Numbered from the stretch's first letter, positions 1 through 8,986 are shown. The stretch: DNA of 52,500 nt from Hyphomonas polymorpha PS728 (GCF_000685315.1 NZ_ARYM01000020.1:1-52500); one strand, 5' to 3'. Numbers and translations: made by a program. The notes: generated from the letters alone by a model not told the origin.

Positions 1-335
1 GCTTAAAAATGGGATGATTACCCGTCCTGCCGGATCACCTCCATTGCATCTGGAACCTGCCCGAAGGCGACGCCAATTTTTCCACCCGCTGGCGCCTCAT
101 AAAGCTGAACTTCTCAAAATCCCTGGCGAAGTCAGATGATCCGGCACAAGGCCGTCGCCCCGGCGAACGCGGCATTTGGCAACGCCGCTTCTGGGAACAC
201 CTCGTCCGGGATGAGCAAGACCTCGAAAACTGCATAAACTACGTATACGGAAATCCCGTCAAGCACGGCCTCGTCGCTGAAATCCCGGATTGGCCATACT
301 CAAGTTGGCACAGAGACCAAAAAGCAAACCTGTAG
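1..335 (+). pseudogene. REP-associated tyrosine transposase (RAYT) remnant, 5' end outside the window
   Basis: The frame open from position 18 to the TAG at 333-335 encodes the C-terminal part of a Y1/IS200-like transposase of the RAYT group. Visible are the HUH metal-binding motif in LPDHLHCIW, a basic middle stretch, the block RRFWEHLVRDEQD and the tyrosine-bearing block YVYGNPVKHGLV, followed by WPYSSWHR. In this family roughly 50 more residues precede the HUH motif, yet the same frame has a TGA at 15-17, just before the conserved part. The gene therefore appears frameshifted or truncated. The palindrome that starts at its stop codon is the kind of DNA these enzymes act on. A sequencing error near position 15 is the main alternative. 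Confidence 0.6.
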
Positions 336-411
336 GGTGCATTAAGGCCAAAGGCCGCAATGCACCATTCAACGTTCGACGTGGTGCATTGCGCTCCGCT
401 TAATGCACCCT
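334..411. repeat. REP-like nested inverted repeat beside the RAYT remnant
   Basis: Outer arms AGGGTGCATTAAG (334-346) and CTTAATGCACCCT (399-411) are exact reverse complements. Inner arms GCAATGCACC (357-366) and GGTGCATTGC (383-392) are also exact reverse complements. The centre contains AACGTT. The element starts on the transposase stop codon, as REP/BIME elements commonly lie next to RAYT genes. It could also act as a bidirectional terminator between the transposase and the convergent gene downstream. Confidence 0.75.
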
Positions 412-426
412 GCGGCGAACCGGGTG

Positions 427-1245
427 TTAGAGTTTGCTGGGAAAATCCCAGCCAAATGGCTTTTCAATTATGAGATCTTCTTCTGGATACCAGCTGTCAC
501 GCAGAACAATCGATTCCCGGACATGGCAATTGTGATAAGAGGCTAACCAAAGATACTTTTCCATTTTTCTGGGATCTGATGCAAACTCAGACAAGCATCT
601 AGCAAGCTGCTCTTTGTGACGGTTGCAAAAACCGAGGTAGGTTGAAAACTCTATTCCGCTGGCTTCTGCCGTGGACATATAGTCAAGCCAAGGTCCTGTT
701 GAAGAACTCCGGATCATCGGTAAAACTGCTTTCTCATCGTATTCGCTTGAGTGTTGCTGTGCTTTTAATTCTGTTCCGCTCCTGTACTGATCAATTACTT
801 TTTGAGAGATTACTATTCGGGGGTATACTGCCAACTTGGCTTCGAGTTCGTAAGCGTCGGCTACTGCAGGCCCAAATGCCAATGGAATTTCATCGGTTCC
901 TACTGCGGCATCGCCTATTGCAAGCCCACCCCTGATGAAAACGCCTTGGCCTGCGAGAGACGCTTGCGCAAGACCTAGATCGGAAAGCTCATAGTAAAGG
1001 GCCCCATCTTTATACTGCGTATCAAAATGTCGTATGCGTACTATAGCGTCCGATACTTGAAACCATTTTGGCTCACTCGCGAGCGTGTCGTCAGGGGCGC
1101 CTTGGTCGATGGGTTGAGTTGCTCGCTTCAATTCGAGCAAGTGCTTCGCAACGTCGTCAGCTGACGCGGACGCCAACAGTTCTCGAAATCCAAGGATGTC
1201 AAGAAATGATACTAAGCTTGGACGATATGAGATGCTGTCAGGCAC
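427..1245 (-). CDS. Putative class III nucleotidyl cyclase-like protein, low GC
   Basis: About 272 residues from a GTG at 1245-1243 that overlaps the stop of the upstream flavodoxin gene (TAGTG). An ATG at 1299 is in frame but would run inside the well-conserved end of that gene, so I prefer the GTG. Features match class III cyclase cores: FLDILGF near the N-terminus (Asp16, first metal site), VSDAIV (Asp66, second metal site), RGGLAIG (105-111), and a region with FGPAV and PRIVIS (124-147) like the C-terminal half of the fold. No membrane segment or partner domain is visible. Hand counts of two 60-base rows inside give 28 and 25 G+C, against 42 of 60 for a row of trhO, which suggests recent acquisition. 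Cyclase activity is inferred. Related single-domain proteins occur in many accessory regions, including some defence loci. Confidence 0.6.
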   Translation of the reverse strand: MPDSISYRPSLVSFLDILGFRELLASASADDVAKHLLELKRATQPIDQGAPDDTLASEPKWFQVSDAIVRIRHFDTQYKDGALYYELSDLGLAQASLAGQGVFIRGGLAIGDAAVGTDEIPLAFGPAVADAYELEAKLAVYPRIVISQKVIDQYRSGTELKAQQHSSEYDEKAVLPMIRSSSTGPWLDYMSTAEASGIEFSTYLGFCNRHKEQLARCLSEFASDPRKMEKYLWLASYHNCHVRESIVLRDSWYPEEDLIIEKPFGWDFPSKL

Positions 1246-1736
1246 TACCAAATCCCGCTCCCAATCCCCGCTGCCATCCCCGCGCCCAGCTCCCGGCACT
1301 GCGCCAGCACATCCTGCCCCAGCACCTTCGGCGCCAGAATCTCCTCCGCCGTCTGAGCGGCGGTGTTCACGATCAGCGGCGGTTGCACGTCGCGCAGGCG
1401 CCAGCCCTTGCAGATGCGGGCGGCTTGGCGGGCGGCGCCGTCCCCGTCGCTGCCCGCTGCGATCATCAGGGCGTAGGGCCGCCCTTCGATCCGTCCGAGC
1501 ACGGGATAATAGCAGCGGTCAAAGAACTCCTTCATCTCGCCTGAAAGGCTGGCGAGGTTTTCCGGCGCGGCGAAGAGATAGCCATCGGCGGCGAGCAAAT
1601 CCTCCGCCTGCGCCGCCCGCGCGGGCACGAGCCGCGCCCCGCACGCCTCGTCTCCTTGCGCGCCCTCAAACGCCGCCCGCGCCATCGCCTCGGCCGCCCT
1701 CGTGCGCGAATGCCAGATGATCAGAAGCTGTTTCAT
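1245..1736 (-). CDS. Flavodoxin-family protein (NAD(P)H:quinone reductase-like)
   Basis: A protein of 163 residues starting MKQLLIIWHSRT, the beta-strand and phosphate-loop pattern of flavodoxin-fold proteins that bind FMN. The middle PENLASLSGEMKEFFDRCYY matches the second FMN-contact loop of the NADPH-dependent FMN reductase/WrbA-like group. The C-terminal block ending LGAGMAAGIGSGIW is typical of short members of this family. ATG 1736 is chosen because the fold begins immediately after it; the open frame upstream to 1985 runs through palindromic intergenic DNA and is low-complexity. Its substrate (quinone or nitro compound) cannot be told. Confidence 0.72.
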   Translation of the reverse strand: MKQLLIIWHSRTRAAEAMARAAFEGAQGDEACGARLVPARAAQAEDLLAADGYLFAAPENLASLSGEMKEFFDRCYYPVLGRIEGRPYALMIAAGSDGDGAARQAARICKGWRLRDVQPPLIVNTAAQTAEEILAPKVLGQDVLAQCRELGAGMAAGIGSGIW

Positions 1737-1800
1737 GCGGGCAGGATAGGGGGCGCCGCGCGCCGTGTCATCCCGCGCGGCAATGCGCGGCCTCTCAGTC

Positions 1801-1937
1801 TCGTCACCCTCGATGCGCGAGAGCGCATCTGAGGGCCCATCTCCCGCGCGGGCCTGACAGGCAAACGGCGTGGTTTCGCTTGCGGAAATCGAAGGTGATG
1901 GGCCCTCAGACCGGCTGGCGCCGGTCGAGGGTGACGA
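1801..1937. repeat. Cloverleaf-like palindromic element with two internal hairpins
   Basis: Outer arms TCGTCACCCTCGA (1801-1813) and TCGAGGGTGACGA (1925-1937) are exact reverse complements. Inner arms CTGAGGGCCCATC (1829-1841) and GATGGGCCCTCAG (1897-1909) are as well. Between each outer and inner arm sits an unrelated hairpin: ATGCGC/GCGCAT at 1813-1828 and ACCGGC/GCCGGT at 1910-1925. A fifth palindrome, CCCGCGCGGG, lies at 1843-1852. The arrangement folds as a main stem with side hairpins. It fills most of the 1737-2294 gap, in which I see no gene; the rest is GC-rich sequence with the promoter side of trhO. Confidence 0.8.
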
Positions 1938-2294
1938 AAGAGGGGTGGGGTTTGAGGGACAAGCCTTCGCCTCTCCACCCCCCAATCCCCGCCGCCACGG
2001 GCCATCCCGGCCCGCCTATCCGCCGCCTATCTGCGCCATGCGAGGCTTTCCCCGTCGCTTCCGGCCGGTTTCATCTCCCGGCCGGGGGCGGGGGCCTGAC
2101 CAGCCCCGGCACCGGAGGCGGAAGGCGTCGCGATCCTTCCTTCTCAGATCGTTCATCATCGCATGCGGCGCATTCCGCCTCCGCCTGCCACATCCCAGCA
2201 AATCCGGAAGGGGCCGCCCTGTCCGGCTTTTGGTGCTGGCGCATAAGGGATTCCCCCGTTTTCGCGGGCGCTGCCTTCTGTCATAAGGCGGGCC

Positions 2295-3242
2295 ATGACG
2301 ATCCAGATTGCCGCCCTCTACAAATTCTTCCGCTTTCCCGACTATGCCGAGCGCCGCCAGGCCCTCGCGGCGAAGCTGTGCGGCCTTGGCATCAAGGGCT
2401 CGCTGCTGCTGGCCGAAGAAGGCATCAACGGCACCCTCGCCGGCACGCCTGAGGCCATCGCCGAGGCCCTCGCCACCCTGCGCGCGCTGCCCGGCGCCGA
2501 GACGCTGGAGGCGAAGTTTTCAGAGGCCGACGAGATGCCCTTCCTGCGCCTGAAAGTGCGCCTGAAGCGCGAGATCGTCACCATGGGCGTGCCCGGCACC
2601 GATCCCAACAGCCTCGTTGGCACCTATGTGAAGCCGCAGGACTGGGACGCGCTGATTTCAGATCCGGGCACCGTTCTGATCGACACGCGCAACGATTATG
2701 AAGTCGCCATCGGCACCTTCGAGGGCGCGATTGACCCCAGGACTGAAACCTTCCGCGAATTCCCCGCCTGGTTCCGCCAGTTCCGGGAGAAGCTGGAAGC
2801 GGAAGGCCGCAAGCCGAAGATCGCCATGTTCTGCACCGGCGGCATCCGCTGCGAAAAGGCGACGAGCTTTGTGAAGGCCGAGGGTATCGACGACGTGTTC
2901 CATCTGGAAGGCGGCATCCTGAAATATCTCGAAGAGGTGCCCGCCGAGGGCAGCCTTTGGCGCGGGGAGTGTTTTGTCTTTGACGAACGCGTCTCTGTTT
3001 GTCCGGATTTGTCCCCTGGCAGTCACGTCCTGTGCCATGCCTGCGGCCATCCTGTCTCGGAAATGCAGCGGGAAGACCCCGCCTATGTCGAAGGCGTGTC
3101 CTGCCCGCACTGCGTTGAAAAGATGACAGATTCTCAGCGCGCCCGCTTTGCCGAGCGGCAGAAGCAGATCGAGCTGGCGAAGAAACGCGGCCAGGCCCAT
3201 GTCGGCCCGCGCGCGGAAATCTCTTTTAATTCCAGGGATTAA
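2295..3242 (+). CDS. trhO: tRNA uridine(34) hydroxylase TrhO (rhodanese domain)
   Basis: A protein of 315 residues of the YceA/UPF0176 family, which hydroxylates uridine 34 of tRNA on the way to 5-methoxyuridine or 5-carboxymethoxyuridine. An N-terminal acylphosphatase-like region (about 1-95, with [10 protein letters not shown] at 41-50) precedes a rhodanese domain (about 115-215) with the catalytic loop CTGGIRC; Cys180 is the expected active-site residue. The C-terminus carries paired cysteines (CHACGHPVS and CPHC) typical of a zinc-binding tail. Length is normal. Its last 17 bases overlap the convergent gene on the minus strand. Confidence 0.92.
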   Translation: MTIQIAALYKFFRFPDYAERRQALAAKLCGLGIKGSLLLAEEGINGTLAGTPEAIAEALATLRALPGAETLEAKFSEADEMPFLRLKVRLKREIVTMGVPGTDPNSLVGTYVKPQDWDALISDPGTVLIDTRNDYEVAIGTFEGAIDPRTETFREFPAWFRQFREKLEAEGRKPKIAMFCTGGIRCEKATSFVKAEGIDDVFHLEGGILKYLEEVPAEGSLWRGECFVFDERVSVCPDLSPGSHVLCHACGHPVSEMQREDPAYVEGVSCPHCVEKMTDSQRARFAERQKQIELAKKRGQAHVGPRAEISFNSRD

Positions 3243-4287
3243 ACCGGCGCGGAATGGCCGGTGGGGCGCCCGTGTCCTCGCTCTCGGCCCGGCGGGGCGC
3301 CAGCGGCGCATCGTCCAGCGGCGGCATCACGTCGGGCAGGTCTTCGGTGCCGTCGATGATCAGCGTACGCGGTTCTGAAGGCTTTGTTTCTGCAGGCTTT
3401 TCTTCGGGGGCTGGCACGGCCTGCGTGCCCGCAAACCCGACGCCATAGGGAATGCCCGACAGCGAGAAACGCTGCTGCATCGGCGCCGGCGCAGGGACGG
3501 GCTCAGGGGCAGGCTCCGGCTCGGGCGCTGCTGCAGCGGCAACAGGTTCAGCCTCTGGCTCAGGCTCTGGTTCAGTCTCTGGCGCGGCCAGCGCAGCGGC
3601 CTCCTCCATCGTTTCTTCCGGGGCCTCTTCGGTCTCGGCATAGGCCGCCGGCAGCGCATGCAGCAGAGGGGCTGGCTCGGCTTCAGGTTCCGGTGCCGGT
3701 TCTGGCGTGGCCGCTACAAAGTCGGGCTCCGGCAGGGGCTCCGGCTCAGGCTGGGGCTCAGCTTCCGGCTGAGGCGCCACGGCGACTTCCGGCCCCGCCA
3801 TCGGCGCGGTGTTGTTGATCTGATCAGCCAGCGTCGCCACGGCAGCCGTGATGGCCGTTTCCCCGTCCAGAGAGGTCGTCTCGTCGGTCACTGTTTCCGG
3901 CTCCGGCTCCGGCTCCGGTTCAGGCGCGGCCGCGACAGTTTCAGGTGTTTCATCGGCCGCTTCCAGCCCCGCCAGCAGCGTGCGGATCGCCTTTTCGGCG
4001 CCGCGCGCATGGCGGTGGGCCTCGCGGAATAACTCCCCGATGAACAGGGCATAAGGGCGCCCGGCCGCGTCTTTCTCGTCGGCGATTTCCTCGGGGCTGC
4101 AGGTCTCTATCTCGCGGCCTACGGCATCAGTCAGGATCACGCCATGAGGCTCCGGCGTCAGCACGACGCGGTAACCTTCGGTGTCATGAACGATGGTGCC
4201 GTTCTCTCCCTCGATCCAGGAGACGCGCTGCTTGCGCGTCATCTCGCCCAGCTTGTCGATCAGCTTCTTGGTCGAAGGATGCAGCAT
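3226..4287 (-). CDS. Hypothetical protein with long Pro-Glu repeat region
   Basis: A protein of 353 residues that I cannot assign to a function. The first ~105 residues look folded ([20 protein letters not shown], then short beta-like segments and an amphipathic helix). From about residue 115 onward the chain is dominated by Pro, Glu and Ala, with many PEPEPE-type stretches, and is likely disordered or rod-like. The C-terminus again has some order ([19 protein letters not shown]). No signal peptide or membrane span is seen, so it is probably cytoplasmic. ATG 4287 has a GGGA motif five bases upstream. PE-rich linkers are common in alphaproteobacterial polar and cell-cycle proteins, but that link is only a guess. 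Confidence 0.7.
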   Translation of the reverse strand: MLHPSTKKLIDKLGEMTRKQRVSWIEGENGTIVHDTEGYRVVLTPEPHGVILTDAVGREIETCSPEEIADEKDAAGRPYALFIGELFREAHRHARGAEKAIRTLLAGLEAADETPETVAAAPEPEPEPEPETVTDETTSLDGETAITAAVATLADQINNTAPMAGPEVAVAPQPEAEPQPEPEPLPEPDFVAATPEPAPEPEAEPAPLLHALPAAYAETEEAPEETMEEAAALAAPETEPEPEPEAEPVAAAAAPEPEPAPEPVPAPAPMQQRFSLSGIPYGVGFAGTQAVPAPEEKPAETKPSEPRTLIIDGTEDLPDVMPPLDDAPLAPRRAESEDTGAPPAIPRRFNPWN

Positions 4288-4437
4288 TCTTTTCCCGCCT
4301 TCTCATCCGTTTTGTTCATCACCGCGCATAGGACTAGCCGGTCAGCGCGGAAGATTCAAACCTTGCATCCACGCAGAGGCGCCGCGTGGCTGCATTACGG
4401 TTTGGTCAACCATCTTTCGCGTCACAGGCGAGTGATT

Positions 4438-4956
4438 TCAGGGCACCGGAGGCAGGTAAGTCTGGCGAGCCAGCAGCGGATCGGCGCCGGTGCCCCTGAA
4501 CTCAAGGCGGAAATGCGGGCTCTCGCAGACCAGTCCTATGTCGCTGACCGTAGGGGGCGGCGCGCAGCGGGTCTTCAGCGCTTCGGGCACATCGGCAAGA
4601 CGGCTTGCCCCTACGCGAACCCCGCCGGGACCGGCCACATCGGGTGAGGTGGTGGCCACCGCCCCGGCATAGCCGCGTGTCCAGTCTGGCGTCACAACAT
4701 AGAGCGGCGCGGTGCTGCCCGCCTCGCGAACATGAAAGGCCGGCATGTCCGCATCAGGGATCGTCACCACGTCCAACCCAGGAAAGGCGCGCTCAAGGGC
4801 CGGCACGGTGAAGGGCGTCTCAGCCGTCAGATTGGCGGTGCCCTCGGGCCCGATGAAGTAGGCCGCTTCACCGCCGGACTGGCCGGCAGGCGTCCCGCAG
4901 GCAGCCAGGATCAGCGCCAGACACAGAGAGAGGGCGGGCAGGGCCGGGTGGGTCAT
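4438..4956 (-). CDS. Conserved hypothetical lipoprotein
   Basis: A protein of 172 residues with a type II signal peptide; the lipobox ends LILAAC with Cys20 as lipidation site. The mature part contains short conserved-looking segments such as TPFTVPALERAFPGLDV and VSDIGLVCESPHFRLEF, with two further cysteines. It loosely resembles the DUF1131 (YfeY-type) lipoproteins, from memory only. The start lies four bases after the stop of the thioredoxin-like lipoprotein gene upstream, so the two are almost certainly cotranscribed and translationally coupled. Envelope location is supported; function is unknown. Confidence 0.75.
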   Translation of the reverse strand: MTHPALPALSLCLALILAACGTPAGQSGGEAAYFIGPEGTANLTAETPFTVPALERAFPGLDVVTIPDADMPAFHVREAGSTAPLYVVTPDWTRGYAGAVATTSPDVAGPGGVRVGASRLADVPEALKTRCAPPPTVSDIGLVCESPHFRLEFRGTGADPLLARQTYLPPVP

Positions 4957-4960
4957 CCCC

Positions 4961-5698
4961 TCATTCTATGTCAGAAGGGGTAGAGGCGAGAAGGTCCCGC
5001 ACCTCTTTTCTCACTTCGGCAATATCCTGGATGAAGGTCTTCACCGGCTGATCCTCGATCACGCGCAAATCAGTGCGGAAGCCGCGCACCACGCCGTCCG
5101 GGGACACCAGCAGATAGCTCGGCGTCCAGCTGATCTGCAGCAGCTGGCGCAGGCTCGCATCATTATCCAGCACCACCGACGGCACCGAATAGCCCGCCGA
5201 TGCGAAATACGCCTCCAGCGAGCCATACTTGCCGTAAAGTTCCTCTGGTGTGGCGCGGTTGGCGTTTGCCGGCACATGGATCGACAGGAAGTTGAGGTCG
5301 GGATCCTGCGCGATGGCGCGGGCGAGCGCATCGACATAGGGGCCATCGGCCACACAGTCTGCGCACCAGGCGCCCCACACATCGATTACGGTCCAGCGCG
5401 AAATGTCAGCCGAGCTGAAGGTTCCGCCATCAGACGTGGGCGCGGTAAACTCCGGCAGCTTCTGGCCGAGCAGGGCATACTGGAAGGGCCGGCCGTAATC
5501 GTCGCGGAACACGCCGTCGCCCTTGGTGTCGGCGGCGCCTTCCGGGGGAGCGGCGTTCTGCGTGATGAAGCCTTGTGCCTTTGGGCGGGCACTCTCGCCC
5601 GTCGCCGCTTCGGGCGCGCTGGCCAGATCAGGCTGTGGGGCGGGCCCGCAGGCGCTGAGCATCGCGGCGGCGGCGAGCGCAATCAGGAAAGCTTTCAT
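4961..5698 (-). CDS. Thioredoxin-like (TlpA/ResA-type) lipoprotein
   Basis: A protein of 245 residues with a lipobox (AMLSAC, Cys17) and a thioredoxin-fold domain from about residue 85. The redox motif is WGAWCADC, a CxxC in the TlpA/ResA position, and SWTPSYLLVSPDG carries the expected cis-proline loop. It should act outside the cytoplasmic membrane on protein thiols or in cytochrome c maturation. ATG 5698 is preferred over the ATG at 5704 because GGAG lies eight bases upstream of it and only two before the other. It is first in a two-gene unit with the lipoprotein gene at 4438-4956. Confidence 0.85.
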   Translation of the reverse strand: MKAFLIALAAAAMLSACGPAPQPDLASAPEAATGESARPKAQGFITQNAAPPEGAADTKGDGVFRDDYGRPFQYALLGQKLPEFTAPTSDGGTFSSADISRWTVIDVWGAWCADCVADGPYVDALARAIAQDPDLNFLSIHVPANANRATPEELYGKYGSLEAYFASAGYSVPSVVLDNDASLRQLLQISWTPSYLLVSPDGVVRGFRTDLRVIEDQPVKTFIQDIAEVRKEVRDLLASTPSDIE

Positions 5699-5782
5699 CG
5701 GCATGACTCCGGTTAACCCCTGAAGCGTGCCATCAACCGGTGACCGGATGAAGGCAGCTATCCTCAACCGACCCATAAGCAA

Positions 5783-5807
5783 AAGGGCGGCCTTTTGGGC
5801 CGCCCTT
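5783..5807 (-). terminator. Rho-independent terminator of the thiolase gene
   Basis: A perfect 10-bp stem (AAGGGCGGCC/GGCCGCCCTT) with a 5-base loop. On the minus strand it is followed by TTGCTT. It lies 26 bases past the thiolase stop codon. Confidence 0.8.
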
Positions 5808-5833
5808 CGCAATTCGTCACTGAAGCCTCAGGC

Positions 5834-7042
5834 TTAGCTGTAGATTTCGAACAGGCCGGCAGCGCCCATGCCACCGCCGATGCACATGGTGACAACGCCC
5901 CACTTGGCCTTGCGGCGCTGGCCTTCCAGCAGGATGGAGCCGGTGCAGCGTGCGCCGGTCATGCCGAAGGGGTGGCCGATCGAGATGGCGCCGCCATTGA
6001 CGTTGTATTTCGCGGGGTCGATGCCGAGACGGTCGCGGCTGTAGAGGCACTGCGAGGCGAAGGCTTCGTTCAGTTCCCACAGGTCGATGTCGTCCACCTT
6101 CAGGCCATGGCGCTCCAGCAGGCGCGGAACGGCGAAGACCGGGCCGATGCCCATTTCGTCCGGGTCGCAACCCGCCACGTTGAAGCCGGCAAAGCGGCCG
6201 AGCGGCTTCAGGCCACGGCGGGCGGCTTCCTTGGCTTCCATGACGACCACGGCAGCGGCGCCATCGGACAGCTGCGAAGCGTTGCCGGCGGTGACAAACT
6301 TGCCTTCCTTGACGACCATGCCGCCGGAGAAGACCGGCTTCAGGCCAGCGACCATCTCATAGGTCGTGCCCGGACGGTTACAGTCGTCGCGGTCGGCGAT
6401 CACGTCCTCGAAGGTTTCTTCCTTGGTTTCCTTGTTGACCAGCTTCATGCGGGTTTTCAGCGGCACGATTTCCTCGGCCATGTAACCCTTCTGCTGGAAC
6501 TCGGCCGTGCGGCGCTGGCTCTCGACCGAATACTGGTCCTGGTATTCGCGGCTGACGCCATAGCGCTCGGCGACGATCTCGGCGGTTTCGATCATCGTCA
6601 TCCAGATGGCCGGCCAGGTCTTGGCCAGTTCCGGTTCGAAGTATTTGTAGCGGTTGGACTGGCCCGAGCCCTGGACGAGGCTGATGCTCTCCACGCCGCC
6701 GCCAACGGTGACGGCTGCGCCTTCGTTGATCACGGTGTGAGCGGCGTTGGCGATGGCCTGCAGGCCCGAGGAGCAGAAGCGATTGATGGTGGCGCCCGAC
6801 GTGGTGGACGGGCAGCCAGCGGCAAGCGCGGCGTTGCGGGCCACGTTGTGGCCGGTGGCGCCTTCGGGGGCGGCGCAGCCAAGGAATACGTCTTCCACGG
6901 CGGCCGCTTCGACGCCGGCACGCTCCAGCGCGCCCTTGATCACATGGCCGGCCATGGTGATGCCGTGGGTGTCATTCAGGGCGCCGCGACCAGCTTTGGT
7001 CAGGGCAGTACGGGCTGTTGAAACGATTACGGCTTCACGCAT
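5834..7042 (-). CDS. Acetyl-CoA acyltransferase (thiolase)
   Basis: A 402-residue thiolase, full length for the family. The nucleophile Cys90 sits in INRFCSSGLQA, the catalytic His in GGAISIGHPFGMTGAR, and the second Cys in TMCIGGGMG near the C-terminus. It either cleaves 3-ketoacyl-CoA in beta-oxidation or condenses acetyl-CoA; the sequence alone does not separate the two, though the NEAFA motif fits both. It is a single gene between a terminator downstream and the pckA terminator upstream. An acyl-CoA dehydrogenase elsewhere in the window supports active fatty-acid oxidation. Confidence 0.9.
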   Translation of the reverse strand: MREAVIVSTARTALTKAGRGALNDTHGITMAGHVIKGALERAGVEAAAVEDVFLGCAAPEGATGHNVARNAALAAGCPSTTSGATINRFCSSGLQAIANAAHTVINEGAAVTVGGGVESISLVQGSGQSNRYKYFEPELAKTWPAIWMTMIETAEIVAERYGVSREYQDQYSVESQRRTAEFQQKGYMAEEIVPLKTRMKLVNKETKEETFEDVIADRDDCNRPGTTYEMVAGLKPVFSGGMVVKEGKFVTAGNASQLSDGAAAVVVMEAKEAARRGLKPLGRFAGFNVAGCDPDEMGIGPVFAVPRLLERHGLKVDDIDLWELNEAFASQCLYSRDRLGIDPAKYNVNGGAISIGHPFGMTGARCTGSILLEGQRRKAKWGVVTMCIGGGMGAAGLFEIYS

Positions 7043-7144
7043 GGCTTCCTCCTTGTTCGATGCTCACGTCTTTGTGCGGCGCACCCTAGTGAGGGAATTG
7101 CCCGAACGGAAGCCTTCCCTTTACGTCAACGTTCATTGGTCGCA

Positions 7145-7178
7145 GCAAAAAGCCCGCCAGCGCGGGGCTGGCGGGCTT
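7145..7178 (-). terminator. Rho-independent terminator of pckA
   Basis: An 11-bp stem (AAGCCCGCCAG at 7150-7160 with CTGGCGGGCTT at 7168-7178) and a 7-base loop. It is followed on the minus strand by a run of T. It lies 26 bases after the pckA stop. Confidence 0.85.
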
Positions 7179-7203
7179 GATTGTTCGGAGCGGTCAGAAG
7201 CGC

Positions 7204-8796
7204 TTACGCGGTGACCTTCGGCTTGGGGGCGGAGGCTTTCACGGCCTCGTCCACATAGGCTTCGAATTTCTTGAAGTTGGCCACGAACTCTTCAGCCAGT
7301 TTTGCCGCCTGCTTGTCGTAAGCGGCCGGATCGGCCCAGGTGCTGCGCGGGTCGAGGATCTTGGCGTCGACGCCCGGCACGGAGACCGGCACGAGGAAGC
7401 CGAAGGTCTCGTCCTTGCGGAATTCGACCGTGTTGAGCGAGCCATCGAGGGCAGCGTTGAGCAGGGCGCGGGTTGCCTTGATCGGCATCCGGCTGCCCTG
7501 GCCATACGGGCCGCCGGTCCAGCCGGTGGAGACGAGCCAGCAATCGACGTTGTAGCGGGCAATCAGCTCACGCAGCAGGTTGCCGTATTCCGACGGGTGG
7601 CGCGGCATGAACGGGCCGCCGAAGCAGGTGGAGAAGGTGGCCGAAGGCTCGGTCACGCCTTTCTCCGTGCCCGCCACACGTGCGGTATAGCCGGAGAGGA
7701 AGTGGTACATCGCCTGGGCCGGGGTCAGCTTGGCGATCGGCGGCATGATGCCATAGGCGTCTGCCGTCAGCATGATCAGGTTTTTCGGCTGGCCGCAGCG
7801 GCCTGTCAGCGAAGCGTTCGGGATCGCTTCGATCGGGTAGGCGCCGCGGGAGTTTTCAGCCAGCGCTGCGGAGTCGAGGTCGAGTTCGCGCGTGGTGGGG
7901 TCCATCACGACGTTCTCGAGCACGGTGCCCCATTGTTTCGTGGTGGCGTAGATTTCAGGCTCGGCCTCGGGCGAGAGCTTGATCATCTTGGCGTAGCAGC
8001 CGCCCTCAAAGTTGAAGAGGCCATTCTCCGACCAGCCATGCTCATCGTCGCCGATCAGCGTGCGCGAGGCGTCTGCCGAAAGGGTGGTCTTGCCGGTGCC
8101 CGACAGGCCGAAGAAAATCGCGGCGTCGTCCTTGTCAGACGTGTTGACCGAGCAGTGCATCGGCATCACGCCCTGATTGGGCAGCAGATAGTTGAGGATG
8201 GTGAACACCGACTTCTTCGTCTCGCCGGCATAGGACGTGCCACCGATCAGCACGAGGCGCTTGGCGAAGTTGACGGCGATCACCGTCTCGCTGCGGCAGC
8301 CATGCTTGGCCGGGTCAGCGCGGAAGCTCGGGCAGTTGATGATGGTGAATTCCGTCTTGAAACCGGCCAGTTCGTCTGCCGTCGGAAGACGGAGCAGGTG
8401 GCGGATGAAGAGGGAGTGCCAGGCAAATTCAGTCACCACGGTGACAGGCAGGCGATAGTCCAGGTCAGCGCCGCCGAAGAGGTCCTGCGAATACATGTCC
8501 TGCTTGGCAAGGTGGGCCTTGAAGTCCGTCCACAGAGCTTCGAACTGCTCCGGCGTCATTGAGGCGTTGTTGTCCCACCAGACGGTTTTCTCGGTCGTCG
8601 CATCGCGGACCGTGAACTTGTCCTTGGCAGACCGGCCGGTGTGCTGCCCGGTTTCCACGACCAGGGCGCCGCCTTTGGCCACGCGGGCCTCGCCAGCGGC
8701 CACAGCCGTTTCATACAGGCGTGCCTCGTTCCAGTTCTTCCTTACGGATTTTGTCTGCACACCCAGCTCGGCCAGGATTGCTACGGTATCGCTCAT
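7204..8796 (-). CDS. pckA: Phosphoenolpyruvate carboxykinase (ATP)
   Basis: A 530-residue enzyme converting oxaloacetate and ATP to phosphoenolpyruvate, CO2 and ADP, the first committed step of gluconeogenesis. The ATP-type family is shown by the early [13 protein letters not shown] segment, the kinase P-loop [13 protein letters not shown] and the downstream GDDEHGW motif with its metal-binding Asp. ATG 8796 is chosen because GAGGA lies seven bases upstream and the mature family N-terminus ([14 protein letters not shown]) starts there; the frame is open to 8922 but that part looks non-coding. A LacI-type palindrome lies about 180 bases upstream. Confidence 0.95.
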   Translation of the reverse strand: MSDTVAILAELGVQTKSVRKNWNEARLYETAVAAGEARVAKGGALVVETGQHTGRSAKDKFTVRDATTEKTVWWDNNASMTPEQFEALWTDFKAHLAKQDMYSQDLFGGADLDYRLPVTVVTEFAWHSLFIRHLLRLPTADELAGFKTEFTIINCPSFRADPAKHGCRSETVIAVNFAKRLVLIGGTSYAGETKKSVFTILNYLLPNQGVMPMHCSVNTSDKDDAAIFFGLSGTGKTTLSADASRTLIGDDEHGWSENGLFNFEGGCYAKMIKLSPEAEPEIYATTKQWGTVLENVVMDPTTRELDLDSAALAENSRGAYPIEAIPNASLTGRCGQPKNLIMLTADAYGIMPPIAKLTPAQAMYHFLSGYTARVAGTEKGVTEPSATFSTCFGGPFMPRHPSEYGNLLRELIARYNVDCWLVSTGWTGGPYGQGSRMPIKATRALLNAALDGSLNTVEFRKDETFGFLVPVSVPGVDAKILDPRSTWADPAAYDKQAAKLAEEFVANFKKFEAYVDEAVKASAPKPKVTA

Positions 8797-8962
8797 TACG
8801 CTGTCCTCGAATTTTAGCGAACTCTTAGGGCGCCCCGGCCCTTGCACCATGGGGCCCATTAGCGCTTCGTGAGAAGCTTTTGCAACATCCGTGCCCATGC
8901 GAATTTGGCTGCAGCGCAGCATTTCTGGCGGTTAATGACGCTGAGTCTCCGATGTCTTCCGT

Positions 8963-8986
8963 TGTCAAATTTTGGCACCGGTGTCA
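8963..8986 (-). promoter_or_regulatory. Candidate pckA operator (LacI-type palindrome) and -35 element
   Basis: TGGCACCGGTGTCA at 8973-8986 is a near-perfect palindrome with a central CG, the usual shape of LacI-family operators. On the minus strand a TTGACA (8968-8963) follows directly, though no good -10 is visible 17 bases on. The 8797-9229 gap otherwise shows no gene; it holds the divergent promoters of pckA and the aminotransferase. The regulator is unknown. LacI-type control of pckA is described in rhizobia, which makes this plausible. Confidence 0.35.

Noticed and set aside
5795..8562. Long open frames on the plus strand opposite thiolase and pckA
   Set aside because: They mirror well-supported genes in high-GC DNA, have low-complexity translations and no ribosome-binding site of note.
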